DNA of 64,000 bases from Paramyrothecium sp. XJ0827 (Eukaryota > Ascomycota > Sordariomycetes > Hypocreales > Stachybotryaceae): NCBI GenBank assembly GCA_020881915.1, contig JAJFPB010000009.1:2790001-2854000 (forward strand), written 5' to 3'. The stretch's first letter is position 1, and each line of letters opens with the position of its first letter. Positions 35,182 through 44,846 of the stretch are shown piece by piece. The notes beneath the pieces are model-generated. The model saw only the letters and a list, made by a program, of their open reading frames with translations. It was not told the DNA's origin and made no database searches. The position numbers and the translations under genes are program-made.

Positions 35182-37064
35182 TCAAAGATAGACCAGCAAA
35201 GCCTCTGAAGCCGCCAGCACGAACTCTGCCATGCCGTGTCGCACTTTTGTCTTTTCAAAGTTCTGCTTATTGACCAAATTGCAAGTCGTGTTGGAAAAGA
35301 TCTGGCCTTGACGATTGTTTAGTTCCTGTGCTGCGGAAAGTGTCAACCGATGCTTACCTCCGATTGTCACTGCATTGGCTTGGTTATACTGTGCGGAAGT
35401 GGCACTGACTTCAGTGGATGGTGCAGTCATTCTCAAACTCTTGATCTCCTTGCTGTTGAGGCCAGTGAGCGTAAAGGTCGCCGTGCTACGCTGTCCCTGC
35501 CCAGAGTAATAGTCTGTGTTGATAAGTAGTATCTTGTACGGATTTCCTTTTCGGTAGATGATGTACTGAGCGTAAGGGTCCGCGCCATCATCACTGGCGA
35601 CGACATGATCACCACCATCCAGTGCCAAGGCCGCCATATAGCTGCCATAGAACGGCAACTCGATTTGGGCACTGGACCACCAGTTGAAGAATGCTGCAGC
35701 TTGTAAGAATAAGCAAAGAGACAACGAGATCACTATTATCTACCTTGATTGATGGTGCCCTGGTGGTAATAAAGTCGTTGGATTCCAATTGAAACAGCTC
35801 GTAAAGACTTGTCCAAAATTTGAAGGGCGCCGCCAAACTTGGCATCCATCGGGTCATCAAGGCCGTGGAATCCGGTTTCTCCTGAAAAGATATTAACACA
35901 TTTGCACGTAATGGCTCCTTGCAAAGTCCTGCTTGATGCAAAGACCTTAACTCTCCATTCCGAACCATACCTAAAATGAATTTCCGGTTGACTGACTTCG
36001 CCAAAGCAACTTGCTCCACGAAATGAGAGACGTCCTGAACGGTCTTGACATGATTCATCTCAGAGGCCATGTCCGTCGAGTTCGACAAGGCATACAAGTG
36101 ACCGCAATAAACCTTGGTCGCTGCCTTGACGGTCGCGTTATAAGCTGCAGTGATGAGATGCTTTAGATTGGGCCAGTTAGGCTGAAGCGGGATCGGGACT
36201 GCGTAACCGCCACCAGACAAAATCGGCAAAGGGCTCTTCCATACTTTGCTGAAAGCTAGTGCCCAATCAGCAGCATCAGCTCCCTCTTGGGTTTGGTTCC
36301 ACGGGGCAACAGCGACGGGCTTGTTCCAGTAAAGGTAATACACTGTTTCTGTAAGCTAACCATAATTGTCAATGCCCTCATCCACACTACTTACAGTCGG
36401 GCTCATTACCGAGCTCTATGAGCGATAGATACTTCGAGGCTTTCGATTTGGCCACAAGAGCAGCTTCAAATGTGTTGGTTCTGTTGTTGTCGCCACGGTT
36501 GAAACCTGGCCCCATTAGCTCCGCAGCCTACTCTCACAATTTACAACCTACCCAGCATTGTGTCGGCCCGAAACTTGGCTGTTTTAAGTTAGTAAAAGTT
36601 GCATCATTAAGGGCTTCAAGCGAAAAGCCCATCTTACGGATTAAGTCAAAAAACTTGGGGCCGTAGATTAGTTGCATGGGAGCCTCTAAGGGGTCGTCCA
36701 CGTGATATGAAACATATCCATCAAACTTTGGATCAAACGTCGCTCTATCTTGAGTCGTGCCCCCAATGCGAATCGGAATGGGCTTTCCATAGAGTTTTGC
36801 GAACTGATCAAGACATGGCAAGGCCAAACTGATATTACTCATATACGAGGGCCACATGAAGAATTCAAATCTTTATAAATGAGTCAGCAATGCTCAAGGG
36901 CTTCGAGACGACGAGTTGTTCACTCACGACGAGCCGATAGGGTATCGATCTAGGTCTGCCGCAGCCCTAGGAACGACAGATGGCACGGGATACGTCACCG
37001 TGGAAGCTGCCGCCATGGCAATGAGGCCGACAAACGTCCCAGCTAAGAACAATCGGTGAAACAT
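35182..37064 (-). CDS. Secreted GH79 beta-glucuronidase-like enzyme
   Basis: Seven exons: 37064-36928, 36870-36638, 36578-36552, 36505-36395, 36342-35971, 35881-35744 and 35699-35182, which join in phase to 511 residues. A signal peptide covers MFHRLFLAGTFVGLIAMAAA. GH79 marks are SFEFFMWPSYM, RIGGTTQDRATFDP, the acid/base Glu in ELGNEPD (about residue 167) and the nucleophile Glu in GETGFHGL (about residue 295), followed by the C-terminal beta domain. The third exon is only 27 nt and was found because it restores LGFNRGDNN. Related fungal enzymes release glucuronate or 4-O-methyl-glucuronate from arabinogalactan or from glycosides. It is divergent from the GH78 gene, sharing a 612-bp promoter region. 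Confidence 0.88.
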
Positions 37065-37676
37065 GCTGCTTGGATTCGACTCTTGAGATGCTCAGACTAA
37101 TGAGATAAAAGATGGTATGTTTCAAACCAGTAGCGGACAACCGTGTTGTTATATACTTGGAAGGTCGTTTCTTTCACTGAGCCATTAGCCAAGCAACAGG
37201 GACCACGGAGTTATTGCCCAAAAGACGCGTCCAAGACATTACTGGAAACAGTACTCGACTGATTCTCTTTGCCCGACATAATGTGCAGACGTAGCCTGCT
37301 GAGCTTGACCCCATTTGCCTGAGTATTCTCGACACCCTGTATGCGGTGGTGCTCACACATGGGTTACCGTTAACCATCCCCACTCACGGTCTTCAGATTG
37401 CGGGGAAGTTTTGCGGGGACTGGAACGAGGCGCTCGTACAGACCCGAGATTCTCGTTTAGACGGAGTGAATGCTCGATCGCGAAGTCTTCCGGCGTAACA
37501 TACTCCGACGCAGACACGAGCCCGACATCTTCTCCACATCACAGGGGTGAAGATGGCGCTTCCTTCGCATACCCATTTTAAGCATGCCAATGTCGAGTGT
37601 CACCAGGATATAAACACTTGACTTTGGACTTTCATGTCATCTTGGTCACGAGCCAGCTTAACAGACATCACACACA
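37065..37676. promoter_or_regulatory. Bidirectional promoter of GH79 and GH78
   Basis: The 612 bp between the divergent starts contain two direct copies of TTGCGGGGA at 398-406 and 411-419 of the 37-kb block (37398-37406 and 37411-37419). Their CGG triplets are 13 bp apart start to start. The reverse strand reads TTCCCCGCAA, a one-base variant of the motif before MFS 1 and GH3. This is a reasonable place for a pathway-specific Zn2Cys6 regulator to act on both genes. Confidence 0.4.
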
Positions 37677-40226
37677 ATGGCGCAGGGCCACCAAAGAGAC
37701 ACAAGTTGGATTTGGCACCCGTCATTTTCAGAGGAGCGCACGGATACAGCGGGACTATTCGTCCATTTCAGGAAAACTTGGCTCGTCGATAGCCCGCCCA
37801 CGTGCCTGCTAATACACATCACGGCAGATACGCGATACAGACTCTTTGTTAACGGCCAGCTTGTGTCTTTTGGCCCCGTAAAAGGGGACAGTAAGCTATG
37901 GTTCTATGACGAAGTTGACATCGGGCCTCATCTCCGGCCTGGTAGAAACGTCCTCTTCGTGACAGTGCTACGATTTTTCCATGCCAATCGGTATGCGACT
38001 TCGTTCCCACGATTGCCTACGGGTGGCCTCAGGATTGTGCCCAGCAATCCCTCAACTCCTTTTGCAAACGAAATTGCGAGTAGCCCACTTTGGGAAACTC
38101 TGATAGACGAACGCAGAATTCTCAGAATTGACGAACCTGAGGACGACTTCTTACATGTTTACGAGCATACCACTGTGCCTAAGAACCATGTGCCGCCTTG
38201 GGTAGCAGCCCGAACGCTGGAGTTCCAAACCTCAACCGGCAATTCCACTCCTTGGAGCTTGTCTCCTCGCTTGATCCCCCCCTCAAGACAAGGCCAAGTG
38301 TACGTCTCGGCTGTGCACAATGTCGAGAGCGGAGTCAGCATCTCAAAGCTAGAAAGCTTTTTCCTTGGAAGATGCAAAACATTTGATGAGTCGGATGAAT
38401 TAATATTTGCCGCCCACACAAAACATAAGATCCAGCTCGAGGTACCTTACCATACTACTGGCTTCATCTGCCTTCAATTTGTGCGACCGGTGATGCCTGG
38501 GGGAGTTTTGCGCGTGCGGTATGCCGAGTCATACGAGGACAAGCCCATACTTGTGCCATATATACGGCGCAAAGAGGCGCGGCGTGATATTCGCAAGGAT
38601 CTTCACGGACCAGAAGACTTATTCAGTTTTGGCGGAAGACAGGCCTCGGAGTGGGATACTATGGACCCTGAAATGGGTCGACCAGCTGAAGAATGTTTCG
38701 CCCCATTCCACTTTCGAACCTTTCGATTTATTCAGCTGGACATTGACGTGGGACCTTCAGACTTGATCCTCAAGCAACTCGACATCACATCTGTCGTGTA
38801 CCCGCTAGACATGAAAGCAGAATTCAGGGCACCCTCACCAAATGACCTTGCGACCCAGCTATGGGAAACCAGCTTACGAACGTTGAACAATTGCATGCAT
38901 GATTGCTATGAAGACTGTCCATTCTATGAGCAACTGCAGTATGCAATGGACACGAGAAGCTCCGCGCTGTTTACATATTACGTATCCGCTGACGATCGAC
39001 TGGCGAAACAGGCGATACTGCAGATTCACAACTCGTTCGAGGCCAACATCGGGCTCACTGCAAGTCGTGCACCTTCACACAACCGACAGTATATTCCTCA
39101 CTTTTCCCTCTTCTGGATTCTAATGCTACACGATCACTTCAAATTCTTTGGAGAGGCAGCATTCACCCTCAAATTCATGCCAGTCGCAGATGCCATTCTC
39201 AATTATTTTCACTCTCTTGTCGATGATGACTTGGACTTGGTTGTTTCGGACGACCAGATGGGAATCTGGAACTTTGTGGATTGGGCAGAAGAGTGGAGGC
39301 CTTATGGCGTACCACCCGCGGTTGCAAAAACTGGCGTGTCGACCTACACCAATCATCTGTACGCATACACGCTGAAAACCTCCGCACAGTTGCTGTGGGC
39401 CTTGGGCCGAACCGGTCTGGCTGATGAGTACCTGGGCCGTGCCCGCCGCATTGTGCTCTCCATCAATGCGAACTGCTTCGATGGCCAATTCTACACAGAT
39501 GGGCTTGCTGCCACGGCGGATGTAGCAACAGACTACAGTCAGCACAATCAAGTTTGGGCCATCTTGAGTGGCGCCGCCGTTGGTGAACGTGGCCAGACGA
39601 TTTTGGGGAAGTGCTTGTCTGGCAAATCACCAATCAAATTCACTCCCACCTCTATATCGATGTCTTTCTATACGTTAAGAGCTCTCAGTGAGGCTGGGGC
39701 AGGCCTGTACGAAGAGCATTATCACAGTTTCTGGGAGCCCTGGAAGGCACAACTAGCTCTAGGTCTCACCACTTGGGAGGAGGATACTGTTTCTCATCGA
39801 TCAGATTGTCACGCATGGGGTAGTGTGCCAATTTACGAGTTCATGGCCGAAGTTGTTGGGCTTCGCCCCGAAGAACCGGGTTGGGCCAGCATCTCCTTTG
39901 AGCCCCGGCTTGAACTGTATCCTGAGCTGCGGGCGTCTGTGCCTTTGCGTCGACAAGCATGCAGCGCTAGTCTGCTTGCCCACGTCTCGTGGAGGCCAGC
40001 ATCCATCAATTCTACGGTCGTGCAGATCAAATTCGAGACAGCACCATCCGAGATCTTGCCGGTGTATGTCAAGCTACCGGGGCAAAAGATTCATCGTGTT
40101 GACACCACCACTGAGTTGGAATACATTGTAAGCAGGCCCGCTGCGCTCAGCTGCTCAAGTGAGGAGAGAATGAAGCATCTATCTACGTCGAGGGAGAGTT
40201 TTCCGACCGAGTCCCTAGAGATTTAG
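37677..40226 (+). CDS. GH78 alpha-L-rhamnosidase-like enzyme, no signal peptide
   Basis: One open frame of 849 residues without introns. The N-terminal beta-sandwich (HITADTRYRLFVNGQLV, typical of bacterial-type rhamnosidases) is followed by the six-hairpin barrel. The conserved acidic segment YEDCPFYEQLQY is at about residues 411-422 (Glu412, Glu418), and a GIWNFVDW segment and a C-terminal beta domain follow. The lack of a signal peptide points to the cytoplasm, where it would remove terminal alpha-L-rhamnose from imported compounds. The absence of introns in an 849-codon gene among intron-bearing neighbours, and the bacterial-like architecture, make ancient horizontal transfer possible but not shown. 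It is convergent with the regulator gene, 80 bp away. Confidence 0.88.
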   Translation: MAQGHQRDTSWIWHPSFSEERTDTAGLFVHFRKTWLVDSPPTCLLIHITADTRYRLFVNGQLVSFGPVKGDSKLWFYDEVDIGPHLRPGRNVLFVTVLRFFHANRYATSFPRLPTGGLRIVPSNPSTPFANEIASSPLWETLIDERRILRIDEPEDDFLHVYEHTTVPKNHVPPWVAARTLEFQTSTGNSTPWSLSPRLIPPSRQGQVYVSAVHNVESGVSISKLESFFLGRCKTFDESDELIFAAHTKHKIQLEVPYHTTGFICLQFVRPVMPGGVLRVRYAESYEDKPILVPYIRRKEARRDIRKDLHGPEDLFSFGGRQASEWDTMDPEMGRPAEECFAPFHFRTFRFIQLDIDVGPSDLILKQLDITSVVYPLDMKAEFRAPSPNDLATQLWETSLRTLNNCMHDCYEDCPFYEQLQYAMDTRSSALFTYYVSADDRLAKQAILQIHNSFEANIGLTASRAPSHNRQYIPHFSLFWILMLHDHFKFFGEAAFTLKFMPVADAILNYFHSLVDDDLDLVVSDDQMGIWNFVDWAEEWRPYGVPPAVAKTGVSTYTNHLYAYTLKTSAQLLWALGRTGLADEYLGRARRIVLSINANCFDGQFYTDGLAATADVATDYSQHNQVWAILSGAAVGERGQTILGKCLSGKSPIKFTPTSISMSFYTLRALSEAGAGLYEEHYHSFWEPWKAQLALGLTTWEEDTVSHRSDCHAWGSVPIYEFMAEVVGLRPEEPGWASISFEPRLELYPELRASVPLRRQACSASLLAHVSWRPASINSTVVQIKFETAPSEILPVYVKLPGQKIHRVDTTTELEYIVSRPAALSCSSEERMKHLSTSRESFPTESLEI

Positions 40227-40306
40227 ACTGGTAGATCAACATAGAGTCTTACTTCATAGATGTAAGAAGTACATTCCCATGGCTTTGGGATTTTCAAAGC
40301 GCCTCT

Positions 40307-42484
40307 TCAAAAAAACTCTGTATATGTGTGTTGGTAAGCGGATGACGGGTTCAAGGGGTTCAAAAACCAGGGTTCATTTGAGGAAATGAACAAGTCTTGC
40401 GGTAACACCGCACTATGTGGCTCCTGTTGAGGTGGCTGCAAGCCAGCCAGGTTCGCGTGGATCGTTATAGCTGAAGCTTGGTTTGTTTCAGTCTCAGTGA
40501 AGAAAGAATCAATTCTAAATCGGTCTTCCAGATCGCTTGTAGCCAGCCTCTGATCAGCGACAAAAGACAGGACCCCCCCATTGTAGTGGATTCCGTTTTG
40601 TTGCTCGTCATGAGCCTGCCGCAGTAGCCTCCAGTATTTTCCTGCGATTTGCCAATACTTGGCAAGTTGTTCCAGGGAGTGAAGAAAGGATGTGAACGTT
40701 TGTGATGGAAACGAACATCCATTCTGTTGTGCTATCAATATGTAGCGGGCAGATACCCAGACTGCCCAGGCTAGCGGCCATCCAAATCTCGCAATATTCT
40801 GGGTGGACATAAAGGATGTAAGGCGAGCCATCGACTCGATGCTGCTCGAACACCTCTCACCACTAGCAATTTGGTATGGTCCACACTCGTTTTGAAATTC
40901 CGCATGACCAGGGAACGCCAGCAGGCCGTGAAAAAATATGACAAGGCCATGGTAGTAAGCATGCATCATGATGAGTGATGATAATGTCGACGACATCTCC
41001 GAAGATGCCTTGGCTTGATCCATTGCCATAGACGGCGGTAAGCCCTGTGACCATTCATCCAGTTGGTTTGAGGCTTCCACGAAGCGTTCCAACCATGACA
41101 CGATCTGCGTTCGATCTCCACGACCAAGCAAGGAGAAGCTAAGAAATGCGTTGTGGAGAAACCTTGAGACATCCATGAGCCTTAGCTGATAGTTGAAAAC
41201 GGAGCGTAAGGACAAAACTTCTGACGTTGCATCCTGTTCTTCTTCTGCGGTCCAGACGAAGTCACGGGTGGGAAGAAAGTGAGCCACATGAGAATCAGTC
41301 AAGCCCGAGGGATGACTCGTTGTAATTGAGATGTAACCGTCCAGCATGTAGATAGCCCAGAAGAGTCTTTGGCGATGAGTAGTGGCGGCTTGCGTTGAGA
41401 AATGCTCCTCTTCGGTAGTGGATGCTCTCAAGACACGTCCATGGGCTGGTTTGAGCTGTATTGCAAGTTTGACAGCAATAGAGAGAGATCCCCACACTTG
41501 AGGCCCGTTGGTCATTCCTGAAAGGTCCAGTATCAGGACGGCTAATGACTCAAGCGAAGAAAAGGAAGGCTCCTCCAAAACATCGACGAGTATCTTCCGC
41601 TTCGAGTATTTCCAATATGAGTCGCAGGCATTTTGCGTCAGTCTGGAATCGAATGAGAAGGGAAGGGATATCCCGAAAAGTGCATAGCAGAGAAGCGGAG
41701 GCTCATTTCCTTGTCCTATTGCGCGGAAGACTCTTTGTACATCAAGGAATGGCATCCACGGGTGGATGTGAAGGCAATACAGAGATACCAGTGAGAAAAC
41801 AAGATCAGCTGGAGGCTTGCTCTCGGCAATCTGTTTAGTACGATATGAAGTTGCCAATGGCATGTGGTCGATTGCTGACCGAGCAGTGGAACTGGTGCCA
41901 GGGGCCGGCCTTGCTGACGGCCCAGGGTCGGGACCATCCACAGTAGAAGAACCGCTAATCGTCGGACTTGCTGAATGAGTTCTGCCCTCTTTCTGGGTTT
42001 TGCTCCGTAAGACTTCAACTTCAGCTTGTAGAGCACCTCGACATATGGTTAGATGTGCTGATTCGCGACGGCCAGTGGAGGCGAGCATACTGATTCTGTC
42101 CTCCAAACCCTGGCGGTAACCTGCTGGGAAACCCGGTTTCCGGCGACTCGAATAATCACATGGCAAATGTGCATCGAGGCAACGCTTGCATGACGGAGTT
42201 TGTCGGTCACATCTGGTTTTCAACCGCTTGCACCGTTCGCAACTATTGACTGGTTAATTTTGATGGAGCCACAATAGTGATCGGACACGCGTACGAGACT
42301 GGCTTCGGCTGAATATGAGAATCCGTATCTATAGCATGTTGTTAGCGGCTGTCTGCTGACTCGTTGAATGAATCCACCCGCTCTGTCCGGCTGCCAGCCC
42401 AGCTCGTGAAGGGTCAGTGGGCGGCACAAGTTGAGGCGTAAATGACATACCATCCCTGTCGGTAGCTGTAGGTACGTCCTCCAT
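40307..42484 (-). CDS. Zn2Cys6 transcription factor, likely cluster regulator
   Basis: Exons 42484-42451, 42328-42295, 42242-42091 and 42036-40307 give 649 residues. The binuclear cluster C-x2-C-x6-C-x6-C-x2-C-x6-C uses Cys24, 27, 34, 41, 44 and 51, the first of them made possible by the two short 5' exons. The third intron (42037-42090, 54 nt) is in frame; removing it gives the continuous coiled coil GLEDRISALQAEVEVLRSK. The fungal-specific regulatory domain follows (LVSLYCLHIHPWMPFLD). It sits between GH78 and MFS 2 and shares a 408-bp promoter region with MFS 2. This position suggests that it controls the glycoside cluster, perhaps on a rhamnose- or glucuronate-containing inducer. Confidence 0.88.
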
Positions 42485-42892
42485 CTTGCCAGTCAACAAG
42501 GTAGCAAAAGAATGTTCACGCTTCGTTCTACCCGGGTCGTCGTGTCTAAAGGGGCACCGGGCTATGTTATACCTGCGGAGTGGAGTCGTGGGTGGGGACG
42601 GTGTGTCTTTTATAGCCTAGGTTGATCGGGATTTGATACCCCGACCGAGGGCTGAGGTCTCCCGGCATGAGGCTAGATTATTTGTAGGCAACTAGCACGA
42701 GCTTTTGTACGACAAAAGAACACCCCATGGGGGAGGATGCGGTTTGTCCGGGGAAGTTGAAGCTGCGTTGCATGGTCTGGTTGTCTCATACTTAAATCCA
42801 TGCCTGCGACATATCCAGAAATCAAATTGATCATCTGCTGTCTCCTTCATCTTAGTATCATCCCTTCGTCACACAGCCCTTAATCCACTTCA
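42485..42892. promoter_or_regulatory. Bidirectional promoter of regulator and MFS 2
   Basis: It holds several CGG/CCG triplets, including CGGGGAAGTT near 42749-42758, a 10-mer also present at 37401-37410 before GH78. Sharing of the 10-mer could be chance in one pair; together with the other motif copies it is suggestive. Confidence 0.35.
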
Positions 42893-44494
42893 ATGGAGAA
42901 GCAAATCACCGAACACTCAGAGGGGCCACCTCCCAGTCTCACGGCACCTAGTGAGGCTGACATGCAGCGGTATACCAAACACTGGTGGCGGCATCGAAAC
43001 CTTCGCACTCTTAACTTGTGGATGCTCATCCCTCTTTTGTCCATCTTTGCTCAAGGGTGAGTCACAAGCTACGATTCATCCTTTGGACGGCGCGCTGACC
43101 ACAGTTCCAGCTTTGACGGGTCTATGATGAATGGTCTGCAGTCTGTCAGCCACTGGCAGACATACTTTGGAACTCCACGAGGAGCAACGCTGGGCATCTT
43201 CAACGCAGCGTACCCGCTTGGCGGAATCGCCGGTGTTTTTCTCATCTCTCCTGCTGCCGACCGCTGGGGTCGTCGCATTGGATTAGCCCTGGGCGCTGTC
43301 TTGTGCTGTGTCGGTGCTACACTGCAAGGTGCCGCAACAAACCTAGCAATGTTCGTCATCTCAAGAGTAATCATTGGCGCTGGCAGTGTTGTGGTGGCTG
43401 GAGTCGGCGCCCCTTTCATCACTGAGATTGCGCATCCCGCCCAGAGAAGTACAGCAACCGCGTTGTTCCTGACCTTCTACTCTTTGGGATCCATCACAGC
43501 AGGGTGGAGTACTTTTGGTACCTTCCGCATCGACGGCGATGCTTCTTGGAGAATACCTTCGGCCCTCCAGGGTCTGCCGTCCGTGGTCCAGCTTCTCTTT
43601 GTCTGGTTCGTCCCAGAGTCCCCACGATGGCTAATCGACAAGGGGCGTATTGAAGAAGCGCGCGCGACCCTGATCAAGTACCATGGAGAGGGTAATGGCA
43701 GCGATCCAGTAGCTTTGTTCGAGCTGAATGAAATTACCAGCACGCTCCAGGCTGAAAAGGAGATGGCAAATTCGAACCTGATGGATTTTGTTGCCACTCC
43801 AGGAAATCGAAGGAGATTGATCATCATGGCTTGGGCAGCTATTTGCTCTCAGATGTCTGGAAACGCCTTCGTGTCTTATTACCTCTCGCCTATTTTGTCG
43901 TCCGTTGGCCTCCGATCGGACTTGCAACAGACACTGATCAACGCCACCTCCCAAATGGTGTCTTGGTTCTCGGCCCTCTACTTTGCCACCTTGCCCGCAA
44001 AGCTCGGTCGACGCACCTTGTTTCTTGGCTCTCTCATTGCCATGTGGGCCATTGTTATTGCCATCACAGCGGGAAGTGCGGAGTTTGCAAAGGATGGCAA
44101 CAACAAGGCAGCTGGGTACGCAGTTGTCGTCCTGCTTTATCTCTTCTCTCCTGCCTACAACTTCGGTTTCAATGGTAATCTTGGTCTGTACATTCCCGAA
44201 ATCCTGCCTTATCGGTTGCGCACTCTCGGTCTATCTGTGTTTTACTTCATCCAGTTTTGCTTCATGATTCTTTCCAATTTCGCTGTACCGGTTGGCTTGG
44301 AGAATATTCAATGGCGTCTCTATCCCATTTTTGTGGCTTGGATCATGGTTGAGTTTGTCGGTGTGTGGTTCTTGTTCCCCGAGACAAAGGGACCATCTCT
44401 TGAGGAGATTGCATGGATTTTTGACAAGCCTCCCGTTAAAGAGGCCTCCGAGCACCCGCATGACCTGGAGAAAGCACCGATAGGAGAGAAATGA
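42893..44494 (+). CDS. MFS sugar transporter 2 (lactose permease/hexose type)
   Basis: Exons 42893-43056 and 43111-44494, with a 54-nt intron, give 515 residues. About twelve membrane helices carry the sugar-porter motifs: QGFDGSMMNGLQ, DRWGRRIG, VPESPRWLIDKGR, AKLGRRTLF and PETKGPSLEEI. The first intron falls at the same place as in MFS 1 (before the Asp-Gly of helix 1), and the two proteins are clear relatives though far from identical. Divergent from the Zn2Cys6 gene. Expected role: import of a product of the secreted GH79/GH78-like enzymes. Substrate unknown. Confidence 0.92.
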
Positions 44495-44846
44495 TGTTTC
44501 ACAACCATGCATCTGTCGATATATGCCACACGAGGTGCTAAGACAAAGCTATGTAATTGCTTTTGCAACACAACAATGCCAGATCTGGATAAGAAGAACT
44601 CAATTATTTGATTTGACCGCGCAGTATTCAGGTGATTGTCAAATTCCGTGGCTTTTCTCTGTGCCAATTCTTTTAGCAGTACAAGCGACAGCCAGCAAAA
44701 GAACAACAAAGTTGACATAATAGCACCAAAGATTGGGATATTTGTGTAGAAATAAGATAAAACGTATCTGTAATTTCCTTCGCTTCGAAAACGCAACGAC
44801 CTCGATTCCCGGCAGCCGATCCCTGACAAAACCTAACTCGTACATT
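44495..44846. other. Intergenic between convergent genes
   Basis: Shared 3' region of MFS 2 and the secreted GH78-like gene; no gene seen. Confidence 0.5.
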
